Of a DNA stretch of 64,000 nucleotides, positions 32,101-47,100 are shown piece by piece. The position numbers and the translations under genes are program-made. The stretch is from Sipunculus nudus (lineage: Eukaryota > Annelida > Sipuncula > Golfingiida > Sipunculidae), in NCBI GenBank assembly GCA_026874595.1, contig CM049308.1, positions 80,706,124 through 80,770,123 of the forward strand, read 5' to 3'. A model generated the notes under the pieces. The model was not told where the DNA came from, ran no database searches, and saw only the letters and a program-made list of their open reading frames with translations. Numbering within the stretch: the first letter of the stretch is position 1; the number at the start of each line of letters is the position of its first letter.

Positions 32101-35100
32101 AATATGAAAAATTCAGGTGGCGCCACCAGTCTGCAGAAAATGATGAAACATCTCATAATCAATATGTATGCCAAAAATCATGACCATCAGTGGTCAAAAA
32201 GTATGAACTTTTTGACTATTCTGGGTGGTACTTTGGGGCCCCATAGCTCAAAGGATATGGGTAATAGAGTCCTAATTTCTGGTTTCCATGGAGACTTTTT
32301 ATAGGTCTCTCAGAATGTCAAGAATGAAGATTCTAGGTCCAGTCTTTATGATTTGTGCCCTATTAACAGATGTTCACATTTTTAAAGGTCTCAAAAATAA
32401 AGAAAACAATAAATAAAATATGATTTAGGAATGAGGCATATGCTGGTTTGGTGTGGTAATAAATATAAGCTTTATTATGAGTTGTTGGTGTTTAGCTTAT
32501 GTATGATTATGATATTATCTTTGGAGACAGGGAAGAGGATTGATTTCATTTATTTTATTAACAAATGGAGTACTATTATCACACAGATTTTGACTTGGCC
32601 ATATAACTTATAAGCAGAACATATGATATAAGTTTAACTATTTATTAAAAAAAAATTACAAATATTGTCCCAAATATAATTTTTATTAAAAAAAAATAAG
32701 AGAATCTTATGAGTTTTTTAAAATGAAATATAACTGAAATGATTATTAAAATAATATTAAAGAATATATTCATGAATGCATTCATGAATACATTTTGAAA
32801 GTATTTGCACTGGTATTCATATACTTTCATTTTTACCTGAATTCCAATTCTTTATGCAAGACATTTTATAATGGAGTACATATTCATATTCGTATTTAAA
32901 TACAATTGCAAAGTTTTCCCACCATTACTGGCATTTATTAAGTTTTCGCCAAACAATTATGTTGAGAATCCAGAATATACAAAATTCACACATTTAAATT
33001 ATGATCAAAAGTACCTGGTTTTATGGCTTTTATTTGTATTAAAAAAAAAATGAAATATATTCATTTTGGACTAATTTCACATCAATGTACACACTAGACA
33101 CAGTAGGAATCTAGATTAATAATATCAACTGCATCTTTGTCTATCATTAATTTCCTTCATATGATCCCTAATGATTAGTAATGAATAATATGATTTACTT
33201 TTTTATCATTAAAATTGAACTGAAAAATACCATAGGTGACTGCATGGTGTTATTTGGAGTACGTGACATTCTATCCATCGATACAAGATTCTTTTATCAT
33301 CAGTAACTGCAAGTTGATTTCCTGTTATTATAAACTAACAAATTCTTTTTTATTTTTCTTTAATTTGTTATTAAAAAACAATAAAAATTTATTAATTTAT
33401 TGTTAATTGTTATGTTGTTGGTTAAAACTACTAGATGAGTTGGGTTGGACACCTGGATCAACTGTGGCTGGCCATAAGCTGCCTACCTGCAACAGTGTAT
33501 GGCTCGCCTCAAGCATGCATAATTTGCTGAAAGTTCAACAAGGTCAACATACAGGTGACTCAAGAGGGGCTGGAGAGAGTTAAGGTCTGACATGGTCTCA
33601 TAAAAACATTAATAAAAGCTACAATTTTTGGCCAATTTCTTTCAGCTTTCTAAACTAAAAAGCTGAAATCCTTGTGTGCATGATATGAAAATTATATCAA
33701 CCGTGCTCACAGGAAACAAATGTGCCATGGTCAAAGTTGGGCAAAATTTAGGTACTAATTTTATATTTATACTAATAACATATAAAATTTGAAAAATTCA
33801 GGACTAATTTGGGGTATTCAATTGAATCTTGATTAAATAATGTTACATCCCTGGCAAAAAACTCTAGCTTCAGCAATCCCCTTGTTAAGGGAGTAAATAT
33901 ATTTCTTGATTTTTTACATAGTGCATTATGTTTGGGCCCATAACTTAAAACAATTACGCAATACTGACATCATTTCTGGCATATGCATAGAGAATGTATA
34001 GAAAAATATGTATATTATATATGATTAAAAATCACATCAGTGGTTTTGATATTAGGCAGTCTTGAAGTGTAACAATGGGTTTTTAATGGAAAAATGAAGT
34101 TTTTCATTAATATCTTGAAGGTATTAAGTCCTAGTGACTAAATTCTTGGCATAGTAGGGAATTTTGGAGACATCTAATTGTATGCCAAATTTTAGGAACT
34201 GAGAGCTGAAGCTGGGGAGCTGAGCTCTTGCAAACTGCATAACACTAGCTTGATGTAAACAATTTGTTACATGGTGCTTGAAAACTTGAATAAAATCTAC
34301 AGATCAACTGGTTTCAAATTTTTGGTGTTAACAGACAAAATGCTAACAAAAACATGCTGCGAAAATTAAATCCACAGTACTTACAGTAAAATAACGTGCC
34401 ATGGTCAAAGTTGGGCAAAATTTAAGGTACCAATTTTTTATTTTTGTTAATATTTTAAAAAATTTAAAAGATTTTGATCTAATTTTGGGTTTACAATTTA
34501 ATTTTGATAAATTAAAGTTATATTACTGGAAAAAAAGTCCATAGCTTTAACAAGTTTTGTGTTAAGTGATCAAATATCTTTCCTGATTTTTTACAAAATT
34601 CATTATGTTTGGGCCCATAACTTTTTTAAATTATATAATACAGACATAATTTCTGGCATGTACATAGGAACTATATAAAAGAATATTAATGGTAAATATG
34701 AGGGAAAACAGATGAGTGGTTTTGATATTAGGCAGTCCTGAAGTGTGAAAATAGGTTTTTAATAAAAAATTGAGGTTTTTCCTTAATTTCTCAAAAAATT
34801 TCTCGAAAAATACAGGTGGCGCCACCAGTCTGCAGGAAATGATGGAACATCTCATGATCAATATGTATGCCAAAAATCATGACCATCAGTGATGTAGTTA
34901 ATGAGATGTTGAAGTTTTTGTATGAAATTTTTGACTACTCTGGGGGGTACTTTGGGGCCCCATAGCTAGAAGGATATGGGTAACAGAGACCTAATTTCTG
35001 GTTTCCATGGAGACTTCATAGGCCTCTCAGAATTTCAAGAATGAAGATTCTAGGTCCAGTCTTTACGATATGTGCCCTGTTAACAGATGTCCACATTTTT

Positions 35101-38100
35101 TAAGGTCTCAAAAATAGAGAAAAAAAAACGTAAAAAAAATAAAAAAAATACAGGTGGCGCCACCAGTCTGTAGGAACTGATGGAACATCTCATGATCAAT
35201 ATGTATGCCAAAAATCATGACCATCAGTGATGTAGTTAATGAGATATTGAAGTTTTTGTATGAAATTTTTGACTACTCTTGGGGGTACTTTGGGGCCCCA
35301 TAGCTCGAAGGATATGGGTAACAGAGGCCTAATTTCTGGTTTCCATGGAGACTTTTCATAGGCCTCTCATAATTTTAAAGATTGAAGATTCTAGGTCCAG
35401 TCTTTACGATATGTGCCCTGTTAACAGATGTTAACATTTTTAAAGGTCTCAAAAATAGAGAAAACAATTTGTAAAAAATCGAAAAATACTTGTGGTGCCA
35501 CCAGTCTGCAGAAACTGATGAAACATCTCATGATCAATATGTATGCCAAAAATCATGACCATCAGTGATGTAGTATATGAGATATTGAAGTTTTTGTATG
35601 AAATTTTTCACTATTCTGGGGCATACTTTGGGGCCCCATAGCTCGAAGAATATGGGTAACAGAGACCTAATTTCTGGTTTCCACAGAGACTTTTCATTGG
35701 CCTCCCTGCATGTCAAGAGAGAAGATTCTAGTTCCAGTTGTTACGATTTGTGCCATGTTAACAGATGACCACATCTTAAGAGGTCTCAAAAATAGAGAAA
35801 AAAATTCGTAAAAATCGAAAAAATACAGGTGGCGCCACCAGACTGCAGATACTGATGAAACATTCCATGATCAGTATCCATGTAAAGAATCATGGTGTTC
35901 AATGCAATAGTTGTTCAGATACTTGAGCTTTTGTATCAAATTTTCCATTATTCTTGGGGGTACTTTGGAGCCCCATAGCTCAGAGGTTATGGGTAACAGA
36001 GACCTAATTTCAGGTTTCCAAGGAGATTTTTCATGGACCTCCCTAGATATGAAGCTAGAAGATTCCAGAACCAGCGGTTACAATTTGTGCCTGGTTAACG
36101 GACAGACAGACGGACAGACAGACAAACGGAAAGACGCCGGACAAAGAGTGATTGCTATAGCTCAGATTCTTTCAGTCAGCTGAGCTAAAAACTAAAACAC
36201 ACTTAGAAATTTGACCAAAAATTTATAATTTCGTTTTTGAGCTGGAGAGAAATTTTTTTTCAGATAGACACTCCCAAAACCAGTCCCAACCGAGGTATGC
36301 ATGAGAGCAATCACTGATCCAAATTTGAATGAAATAGGATAAAAATTTAGGAAAGTTATCGCACGGAAACGAAAAAACCTGACAAACAGACAGACAGACC
36401 TAAATCAATGTCCCCCGCATCCGCAGAGCGGGGGACAATAAATAAAGACCCATGGCTTTTTCTTGTCTGTGTCTACTTAAAATCATACAAAAGAGCTGAT
36501 TCAGGAGATTAACCTAAGTAGAGTACAGCATGGCAAAAGTCCCTGTACCTGTTCCACATGAATCTAGATAGTTCAGTGGCCTCATCCTCTGGATTCTGGA
36601 CAAATGATGTATATCCAGTGACAGCTGATGACTCATAGGTTGTCCCAAGGTCCACAGAGCTCAGCATACCCAATGTGACTGTCCCTTCTTTAGCAGCTGC
36701 AATTTTCATACTAATGGTCAGTTTGACATGACATACACACAAATGCATTTTCTGTTTTGTTATTATGTTGATGTAAGGTCAAGGAATTCAAATATTTCAA
36801 ACTTGTATATTTCACCAGGTACACCCTATCCTTTATATTTATGACATTTCCTTAAACAAATAAGTTGATCAGTCTAATTCCTGTTATTTGATATCTAATG
36901 TCATGATTTTCCTTTTTATCACTGAATCCTAAAGAGAAAACTCAGTGTTACCAACACTTCTCAAGCTTTGGCTGTGAAATGATATTGATCCTTCTTGCTA
37001 AAAAGGGATCCTAAATATTTAGGTGCATCATATTACATTTTATTACAATTCACAGCTGTCATCAATTGGGTCTGAACAGTTGAGTGGTACGACACTCTCT
37101 CTACACTGGTGACCTGGGTTTGATCCCTGGCATGGCTATGAGGGCAGTTTGTAGTGGCCTGTCCAAGGTTGGTGGTTTTCTCCAGGTTCTCTCATTTCCT
37201 CCACCTCCACAGACTACCCAATGCCACCATCCAAGCCATGGACACTGCCTCGTCTTAGTTTTATTATTATTACTAGTTGTACAATCCATGTAAAATAAAT
37301 AAAGTTAACATAATTTAGTATCCTTTCTACCTGTGACATCAACTCTGATGTTAGGATAATTTGCTCTCTTGCGCCTTTTTCCACCGTCTGGTCTTAGACT
37401 TGCAGGCTTCCCAGCTTCCAACTTTACTGCAGTATCTAAAGTTCCTGTTCAAATACATATAAATATATATAAATACATCAATACAGATATGCATAAAAAA
37501 AAAGACATAAATGCCAAAGGAATATTTAAGACATGATAGTGGCTAGAAACTTGGTTTTAAACATCTCTGGTTAAAAAGCAAGAGCAATCATAATATTTTG
37601 ATGAACAAATATGCAGGGTTTCATTTTCATTTGAAAGAATATGCACTTCAGGGGTGGATCCAGGATTTAGGAGAAGGGGGGTGTCCAACCAAGGAGGACT
37701 ATTGACAAGTGGTCTATGGGCCATGACGCTCAGCTGAATTCAAGGAATGTTGAACAATGAGCAAAATGACCGCCAGAGTGCAAACAAATCATGAATTTTG
37801 TGAAAAGTCCTTAGAAATGGGTTTCAGTGGGCTTTTGGACAGATGACAACTTCATTTGAAGGTCTCATAAATAGAAAAAAAATGCGTAAAAATTTGAAAA
37901 AAATACAGGGAGTGCCACCAGTCTGCAGGAACTGATGAAACGCTCCATGATCAATATATGTCCAAAGAATCATGGCTATCAAGGCATTAGTTATTCAGAT
38001 ACTGGAGCTTTTGTTTGTATCAAATTTTTAATTATTCTTGGGGGTATTTATGAGCCCTATAGCTCAGAGAATATGTGTAACAGAAACCTAATTTCAGGTT

Positions 38101-41100
38101 TCCAAGGAGATTTTGCATTAGTCTCCCTGGATGTCAAGTATGAAGATTCTAGGTACAGCAGTTACAGTTTGTGGCATGTTAACAGATGACCCCTTCATTT
38201 GAAGGTCTCATAAATAGAGAAAAAATGCCTAAAAATCTGAAAAAAAATACAGGTGGTGCCACCAGTTTGCAGGAACTGATGGAACACTCCATGATCAATA
38301 TGCCTGCAAAGAATCTTGGAGATCAATGCATTGGTTATTCAGATACTGGAGTTTTGTATCAAATTTTTAATTATTCTGAGGGGTACTTACTATGAAGGAT
38401 ATGGGTAACAGAGACCTAATTTCACGTTTTCACAGAGACTTTTCATGAACCTCCCTTGATGTCAAGTTAGAAGAATCTAAGTCCAGCGGTTACAATTTGT
38501 GCCCTGTTAAAACAGATGACAGCTTCTTTGAAGGTCTCAAAAATAAAGAAAAAATTTCGTAAAAATTGAAAAAAATACAGATGGCACCACCAGTTTACAG
38601 GAACTGATGGAATATCCCATGATCAATATTCATGCAAAGAATCAATGCAGTAGTTATTCAGAGACTTACAGATACAGATGGCGCCACCAGTTTACAGGAA
38701 CTGATGGAACATCCCATGATCAATATTCATGCAAAGAATCATGGTGATCAATGCAGTAGTTATTCAGAGACTTGAGTTTTTGTATCAAATTTTGCATTAT
38801 TCTGGGGGGTACTTCAGAGCCCCATTGCTCCAAGGATATTGGTAACAGAGACCTAATTTCAGGTTTTCAAGGAGATTTTTTATGGACCTCCCTGGATATA
38901 TTAAGTTTGAAGATTCCAGGTCCAGTGGTTACAATTTGTGCCCTGTTAACAGATGGCAGTTTCATTGAGGTCTGAAAAAAAAAGAGAAAAAAATTTGCAA
39001 ATATTTGAAAAATACAGGTGGAGCCACCAGTCTGCAGGAAGTGATGGAACATCCGATGATCAATATTCATGCAAAGAATCATGGTGATCAATGCATTAGT
39101 TGTTCAGATATTTGAGGTTTTTGTATCAAATTTTCATTAATTCACCAAGAAGACTTTTCATTGGCCTCTCTGCATGTCAAGAGAGAAGATTCTAGGTCCA
39201 GCCGTTATGATTTGTGCCCTGTTATCAGATGACCGCATCTTTTAAGGTATCAAAAATAGAGAAAGAAAATTGTAAAATATAGAAAAAATACAGGTGGCGC
39301 CACCAGTCTGCAGAAACTGATGAAACACTCCATGATCAATATCCATGCAAAGAATCATGGTGATCAATGCATTAGTTGTTCAGATATTTGAGGTTTTTGT
39401 ATCAAATTTTCATTATTCTGGGGGGTACTTCTGAGCCCCATAGCTTAAAGAATCTGGGTAACAGAGACCTCATTCCAGGTTTCCATAGAGACTTTTCATG
39501 GGCCTCCCCGCATGTCAAGATAGAAGATTATAGGTCCAGTTGTTACGATTTGTGCCCTGTTAACAGATGACTGCATCTTTTAAGGTCTCAAAAATAGAGA
39601 AAGAAATCGTAAAAAAATCGAAAAAAATACAGGTGGCCCCACCAGTCTGCAAAAACTGATGAAACATCTCATGATTAATAGGTATGCCAAAAATCATGAC
39701 CATCAGTGATGAAGTTAATGAGATATTGAAGTTTTTGTATGAAATTTTTGACTATTCTGGGGGGGTACTTTTGGGCCCCATAGCTTGAAGGATATGGGTA
39801 ACAGAGACCTAATTTCTGGTTTCCATGGACACTTTTCATTGGCCTCTCTGCATGTCAAGAATGAAGATTCTAGGTCCAGTCTTTACGATTTGTGCCCTGT
39901 TAACAGATGTCCACATTTTTAAAGGTCTCAAAAATAGAGAAAAAAATTCGTAAAAAATTGAAAAATATAGGTGGCGCCACCAGTCTGCAGAAACTGATGA
40001 AACATCTCATGATTAATATGTATGCCAAAAATCATGACCATCAGTGATGTAGTTAATGAGATATTGAAGTTTTTGTATGAAATTTTTCACTATTGTGGGG
40101 GGGTACTTTGGGGCCCCATAGCTCAAAGGATATGGGTAAAACAGACCTAATTTCTGGTTTCCATGGCGACTTTTTATTGGTCTCTCAGAATATCAAGAAT
40201 GAAGATTCTAGGTCCAGTCTTTACGATTTGTGCCCTGTTAACAGATGTCCACATTTTTAAAGGTCTCAAAAATAGAGAAAAAAATTCGTAAAAAATCGAA
40301 AAATACAGGTGGCGCCACCAGTCTGCAGGAACTGATAGAACATCTCATGATCAATATGTATGCCAAAAATCATGACCATCAGTGATGTAGTTAATGAGAT
40401 ATTGAAGATTTTGTCTGAAATTTTTTACTATTCTGGGGGGTACTTTGGGGCCCCATAGCTCAAAGGATATGGGTAACAGAGACCTGATTCCTGGTTTGCA
40501 AGGAGATTTTTTATGGACCTCTTTGGATGTAAAGTAAGAAGATTCCAGGTCCAGCGGTTACGATTTGTGCCCTGTTAACGGACGGACAGCCGGCCGGCCG
40601 GACGGACAACGGACAAAGAGTGATCGCTGTAGCTCAGATGACTTACAGTCAGCTGAGCTAAAAAACCTAAAAAAATGTCACCAGGTCCTGAAAAGGGGGG
40701 GGGGGGCCGGGTACACAAAATTTTGTATGAAAAAAGCTTGCAGCGGATAAAAAGGGGGAGGGGGGGGTGTCCTTACCCTCTGGACTCTCCCCTGGATCCC
40801 CTTCTGTACTTGTTTAAAAAGCATGCTTAGTTTTAAAAATATCTAGGAGTATAGAAAGATATCTCGATTATTTTGCCATATAAATTTGAAAATGCTACTA
40901 TATGTATGATGGTCTAATAGAGAAGAAAACAGATAAGCTTCAACAAAAATACCTTAAACCTAATACATAAATTGTGTAGATATAGTGTCACAATGATTAT
41001 ACCTATTATTATCCCTATATGCTAGAGGAATTGTACAGGAACTAAATTATTAACTAGAAATTCAATTTTCAATAATCATTATAACAAGTGGTCCATGGGC

Positions 41101-44100
41101 CATGATGCTTAGCTGAATTTGACATACAGGTGATGTATGTTTTAATTATTTATGTTATGATCTGGTGAAAAATATATGTTAAGGAACCTTGAACAATGGA
41201 AAAAATGACTTCCAGAGTGCTTGAAATCATAGCCCTCTATAACATTCTTAAACTGAGCCCTCCGTCTCCATGTGGAAGATGTTCTTAATTTTCATAATGA
41301 AAAGTATTACCAGACGTAGCCGATAGTTTAATTTGACCCTTTAAAATTGGTCTGATTGTGCCTGTAATTGTGGAACAACCAGTACACTCTTGTACATGAG
41401 AGGAAAAAACTGCTCATAAACTGCTTGTAAATTTCATCATTCAGGCGAAACAGCCTGCCCGCATCAGCTCGAGATCAATGAAAACTGACATATTAAAATG
41501 CACAAACATTTATGAAAAATAGGTGAATCGTGTGAACAAAACATTGAGCAATTAGAAATTGTTCCTGTTTGATTACATATAAAGTGCAAGCTCATCGTTA
41601 TTGCATTATAATGTTCATCATTCATACTGTAAACTGGCCGATGCTGGCATAGAACCATGTGACAGGTTGATTGACAGTTGATTTGCATAAATCAATGCCT
41701 CGCGCATAGGTTTTTGTGATTGGCAGAATGATGACAGAGAGCTAGTAAGACATTTGTATTAAAAATCCATCCCATGTGACTTCATTTGTGACAATTTTAG
41801 ACGGAAAATGTTTACTGAAATCACATTGCTTATAGTGATTATGAATTTATGAATATTGTTTTTAGCTAAGATCACAGTGCATATATAAAACAAATGAAGC
41901 AGGGCTATATAATGGAACCTGCAACTGATGATGTCCAGTGCACTATCTCCACAAATCAGATGTTTGTTACTGCAAGAATATAGGTCACAGTGATCTAATT
42001 TCATGTTTACATGGACATTTGCAAAGGACCTCTTTAAATGTGACATAAGAAGATTTTAGCCTGAAGGATACACTTTTGTTCCCTGTCTGACTGTCTGGGC
42101 GCTCAAAGTTATGTTTTTGACCCATAGGCCACAGAATATAGGTCACCATGACCTAATTTAAACTTTCTTAGGAGATTTACCTAGGACCTCCCCGGATGTA
42201 CAGTTAGAATTTTCTAAGTCTGATGGCTATAGCTCAGATGACTTATACACCTGAGCTAAAATAATTTTGTATTTACTTCAAGCTTGTTGAAAAGGTTAAA
42301 TGTTCTGATAAAATTTTAAATAAAAAGATATCAACCTCCTTAGTTTTAGAGGTGATATTCATGTTCAACAAGTTATGTAAGAAAGCTTTAATTCTGCACT
42401 CACTTTTGACACACTGCACTGCTGCTTTCATGGCACTCTCTCTGTGGTTTACAGCTCGGCCAATCAACTCAAATCTCAGGCACTTTCCAGGCTCCATTTC
42501 AAATAAACTTTGGTGGGACGGCTGCCGTTTCTTTTTGTCGTTCTCACGCTTAATATCCCCATTTTGAGACAACTCTGTCAGAGTTATGCCTTCATAATCT
42601 AAAGGACCACGATACATTCTACCATTCTCTATCTTGACCTCATCAACCTCTGGTGGGCCGACAACTGTCTTCGGAAATACATTTCCAGAATTTGGATTGT
42701 CCAATGTACTCACCTGCAGCACTGCAATGAGCAAGCAACCAGACCAGCATTATAAGAATGTATAAGCTCTGAAAGAAGATAATATTTAATTAGATTCAAT
42801 AATCAATAATTCAGATATAAACAGTCTTATGAAACATGGTCCATGGGATGGATCGAAGCTTTAGGACAACATTTAAAGGTTTTTAACCCATTCAAAATCA
42901 ATACATCTGTGCTTAGACAAAAAAGAAGTCTCATTTCAGTATTACTCATGCATATCGCTCATTCAGTGACTAAATTCAAAGTTACAGATGATTACAATTG
43001 GGAACATAAATAGCCCTCTAGTTCTGACAGAGGCTGGCCTGTCTATGTTGTTATCTCCCAAGGAGGTAGAGACTTTCTCTGCTCTATTACCTGCAATATT
43101 TGAATGGAAAGACAGGACACTACAAAACATAACCACATAAGTATAAAGCTGTAGGATATCTCATATATACACTTAACAGATTCACCCCTATTACAATAAG
43201 TATTTCCCACTAATGCCTGTATGATAAATGTAAACGGCCCTATGGGTCAGAGTGGGGGTTAGACTGACTTAATTGTCCAGGTAGTGGGCCTAGGGTGTAC
43301 ACCCCACCCTATGGCTCTCATAATAATACCTTTAACCTTCTCTGGCATTTTGTGTCTTTGTTTTTTACAAAGCAATGGTTGTGACAGTGCATTTCTTTCT
43401 GTGAAGATCAAAGACATAGAAAAAAACATTTACTTACATACAAGTCCTACAGCAGCCAAGTCTTCCCTCCTCCAGTACAGTCCTGCTCGGTCCTGGTCTC
43501 TGGTTGCTGTCACACCCTCTGGATACTCTGGTACTCCAGTTTCAAACATTGGTTTTGGAGGATCAACATTATCCAGGTCAGGGAATGAGAAATCTGTTGT
43601 AATACTACACACAGCTTCCGTTGTAAGTCCAGCCATGTTATGTGCTTTAACACGAATATAATATGTTACATGATCTTCAAGTACCAGTGAGCCATATATA
43701 ATGTGTTGCTTATCTGTTCCTACATTGGTAAAGTTTAATACATCTGTCAGGTCAATGGCAGTCCCTATACCCATCTCATAGTAATCAATACCACTTTCCT
43801 TATCTTCAAATTCGTAATTAGCTCCAGCACTGTTGTCTGCAGCCTGTACTGTGGCTTTCATTGTGGTAGAAAACCATGGATCAACACAATATATAAGCTT
43901 TACTACAGGAGGGGTAACATCCACTGTCACACCATCTGTCTTGACTGTTACAGACTGTCCAGCTCGATTAAATAACTTCACCACCATCCAATACCTGGCT
44001 GTCTGAAAATATGACATCTCTACAATGCCAGTCTCACTAACGACCTTCTCAGTCTGCATGCTGCCAAGAGGCAAGCTCAGATTCACTAATTCTATATGTA

Positions 44101-47100
44101 CTAAGTCCCTGGTATTGGGACTTGTGCACCTTTCATTGCAGCTGAACCTATTGCAAGGAATGTAGCAACCATGACAGAATTTCTCATATTGTCTGAAAGG
44201 AATGAAATCTGGCTGAAAATGATTTTTACTTGCAACTCCTACCCATACCTCATCTATCTCACTTTCAAAATCATAGAAAGGTTTCCCAAAATGACACAGC
44301 TGGTCTCTAGGGATGGGTATCTCAACCTTTGCAACATGGATGTTTCCTGTATAAGGGTTGAAAGGGTCTTCAACAGGTGGAACATATTCATTTAAATTCC
44401 AGCCATGAAGTGTTGGTGAATACATTCCATCAGGCATTTCTACATTCATGAATTCAGCAAGAGGACTGTCATCTGCTGTAATTTCCAAGTTGTATGCTGT
44501 AGTGTATCCAAGAAGGTTTTCTTTTAAGGAGAGTGTATAGGTGTGAAAAGCATCTGTTGGATCAAAGTTTAACCCAATCCACTGCTGTTTAGTCTCATGC
44601 TTATCTTTGGACCACATAAGGGCAAAATATTTGTTAGTTCTGTTGCTTTTAGATTCCATCTTTTGCCCAAGAATGGCTATTCCAAACCCACTAAGTAAAT
44701 CTCTTACATTTAGAACTGGAGTATAGAATGGGTCCAGCTCTGCAGGATGAGGTGTTGTTGTAACCAGAGGCTCAGTTATTGTACTGTTTGAGGACGTGTC
44801 ATTAAGCCCCACGGAAGTTACAGGAGATGCAGTAACAGTTGTCATATCATCTGCAGAAACATCATCAGTTAGTTCAAATATATCCCAGGGCACTGAAAAA
44901 GCTGCTTTGGTTGGTTTAAGTTCAAATGTAAAGCCAGCATCAAGCTCTTCATCTGTAGGTGAATCTTCAAGGAAAGGCATTTCAATATTGAGATCGTCAA
45001 ATTGTTTTTCAAAGCCTATTGTGAAGCCACTCATGATTTTATGACCTTTAGAAGCCTTCATAACTACAGAATAAGGTCCTTCCCGCAAGGGTTCTTCCTC
45101 TCCTTGAAGCCCCCCAGACTGTAGTAGCACTTTACGCAGATCATGTTTCTGAAGAATCTTGATTCCTTTATTAGTTACTTTGGTATTCTGAGAAACATAC
45201 TCCCGAAACCTGGCAGTGTTCTCTTTCCTCTTGTACATACTGACAGAATCTATTCTATTCCAACCTTTTGGCAACCCATATTTGAGGTAGTAGATCTTGC
45301 TGATCGGACAATCCATCTGATACTTGTTGCGGGCAAGAGTGAGTGTAGCAGTTAGTCTGTCACTGTATGGCTGATACCCAATATCATGGGCAAAGTTGGA
45401 TCCATCCTTAATGTCCCCTGTACTTGGTGCTGTGGGGTCTAAGAACATAGGTGGACTCCACCATTCTGTTTGTAGTGTCGCATGGTTTGTGGCATAAAAA
45501 TGCACATAATATGGTCTGTCTGTTTCAAGATTTAAGTACTGGAACATAATGTAGCTTTTGTTAGTGTCTCTTGTATTTATGACTTTGTAATCAACCACTC
45601 TGGTTAAATTAGATGGATTAAATGTAGTCCTTTCACATGTTCCTGATGTGAAAAGTCCGACAGTATATGTATCAATGCCACTCTCATGATCATCAAATCC
45701 ATGCCAGCTTACATGTAGCATGGTCTGTCTACTAATGTATACGAGATTGCCTTCAGGGAACCTTTTCTCAATGATAACCCTGCCATCTTCGGGTGGCGTG
45801 GTATCCACAAGGAGTTGATGAGAGGTTGTCATACTGCAGTGACCAGCACTGTCTTCACCTAATACTGTTACATAGAATCCTAGGTTGTGTGTAAGTCTGA
45901 GATCAGACAGTTCCACTATAGTAGCAGTGCCAACATCAGTAAGTGGAATGACATCAAATGTTTGAAACTTCAGGTTTTCTTTACAGGCTTTGCTATGGTT
46001 AATCGTGAATGGAGAAGTGTGGATTGCATACTCATACTTCAATATTGGGAATTGTGAATAAAAGCCTACCCAGGAAAATGAAAGCTTGTCCGTATAAGGC
46101 TGGTAGTACTTCATTTCAATCACCCCTGAATACATTTTGTCTGGATATCCAGGAACTATACCATTTGAGGAGGCTTGACTTGTTGTCTCAGCTTTACTGA
46201 AAGCTATGACTGTGCAGAAATAACTCCACGTTTTCGGTATCAACTTCAAACCTGTAAATCTATGCTGGTGCTCTAATCCAGTGTTTACAAAGTAATGGAT
46301 GTTAGACCTTGTCTTTTCTTTTGATACATCATTTCCAATTGCAACTTCATAATGGTCAATCAGTTGACCTGGTTCATTGCTATTTGGGTCCCCAAATTCA
46401 TCCCAGTTACAGTCTAAGTAGGTCAAGGGTTCCTGATACTCAAAATCTTCTCCCTGAACCAAAGAACCATCTCTTACTTCGGCAATAACAGGTTTATCGT
46501 TGTATACAGTCACAACATCACTTGTTCCCACAAAGATCCTTCCAATAGAATCCTTCACTCTCACCAGATGATAATAACTCTCACCCACAGTTAGGGAAAC
46601 AGTATCAGAAAACAGAGTATTGTCTGTTATGTCCACTTTTGTATCGTTTTGTATTTGCACATCATCAATTTGGTGGACACTCCATGTTACCTCTTCAAGG
46701 GGACATGAGTCTGTAAAGTACCATTTGCCATATATGGAAGTGGTAGATTCCTGATATAGTGTGTCCTGGTCACCTATACCATTCTGCACCACCACATGAG
46801 GTTCAGGGCTTACCACCACGCCCTCTGTGATGACCACGGCATACAATCCTGCCTTGTTGTAACCCACCACCTGAGCGATGACGGTTTCTCCGGCAGGCAT
46901 TGCCAGGTTGAACTGTGTCGTCTTGTTTCTCATTGACACATCAGTGTGGGCAAGGTAACGTGTGCCGTCCTTCTTGTTTCCAATGGCAACACGATACCTA
47001 AAAGAATAATGAAGCAGATCATTATTACTACCATAAATCAAAATTCAGAAAAAACTTACATTTAAAATTCAAGTGAGTGATATATTCTATGCTACAGTAA

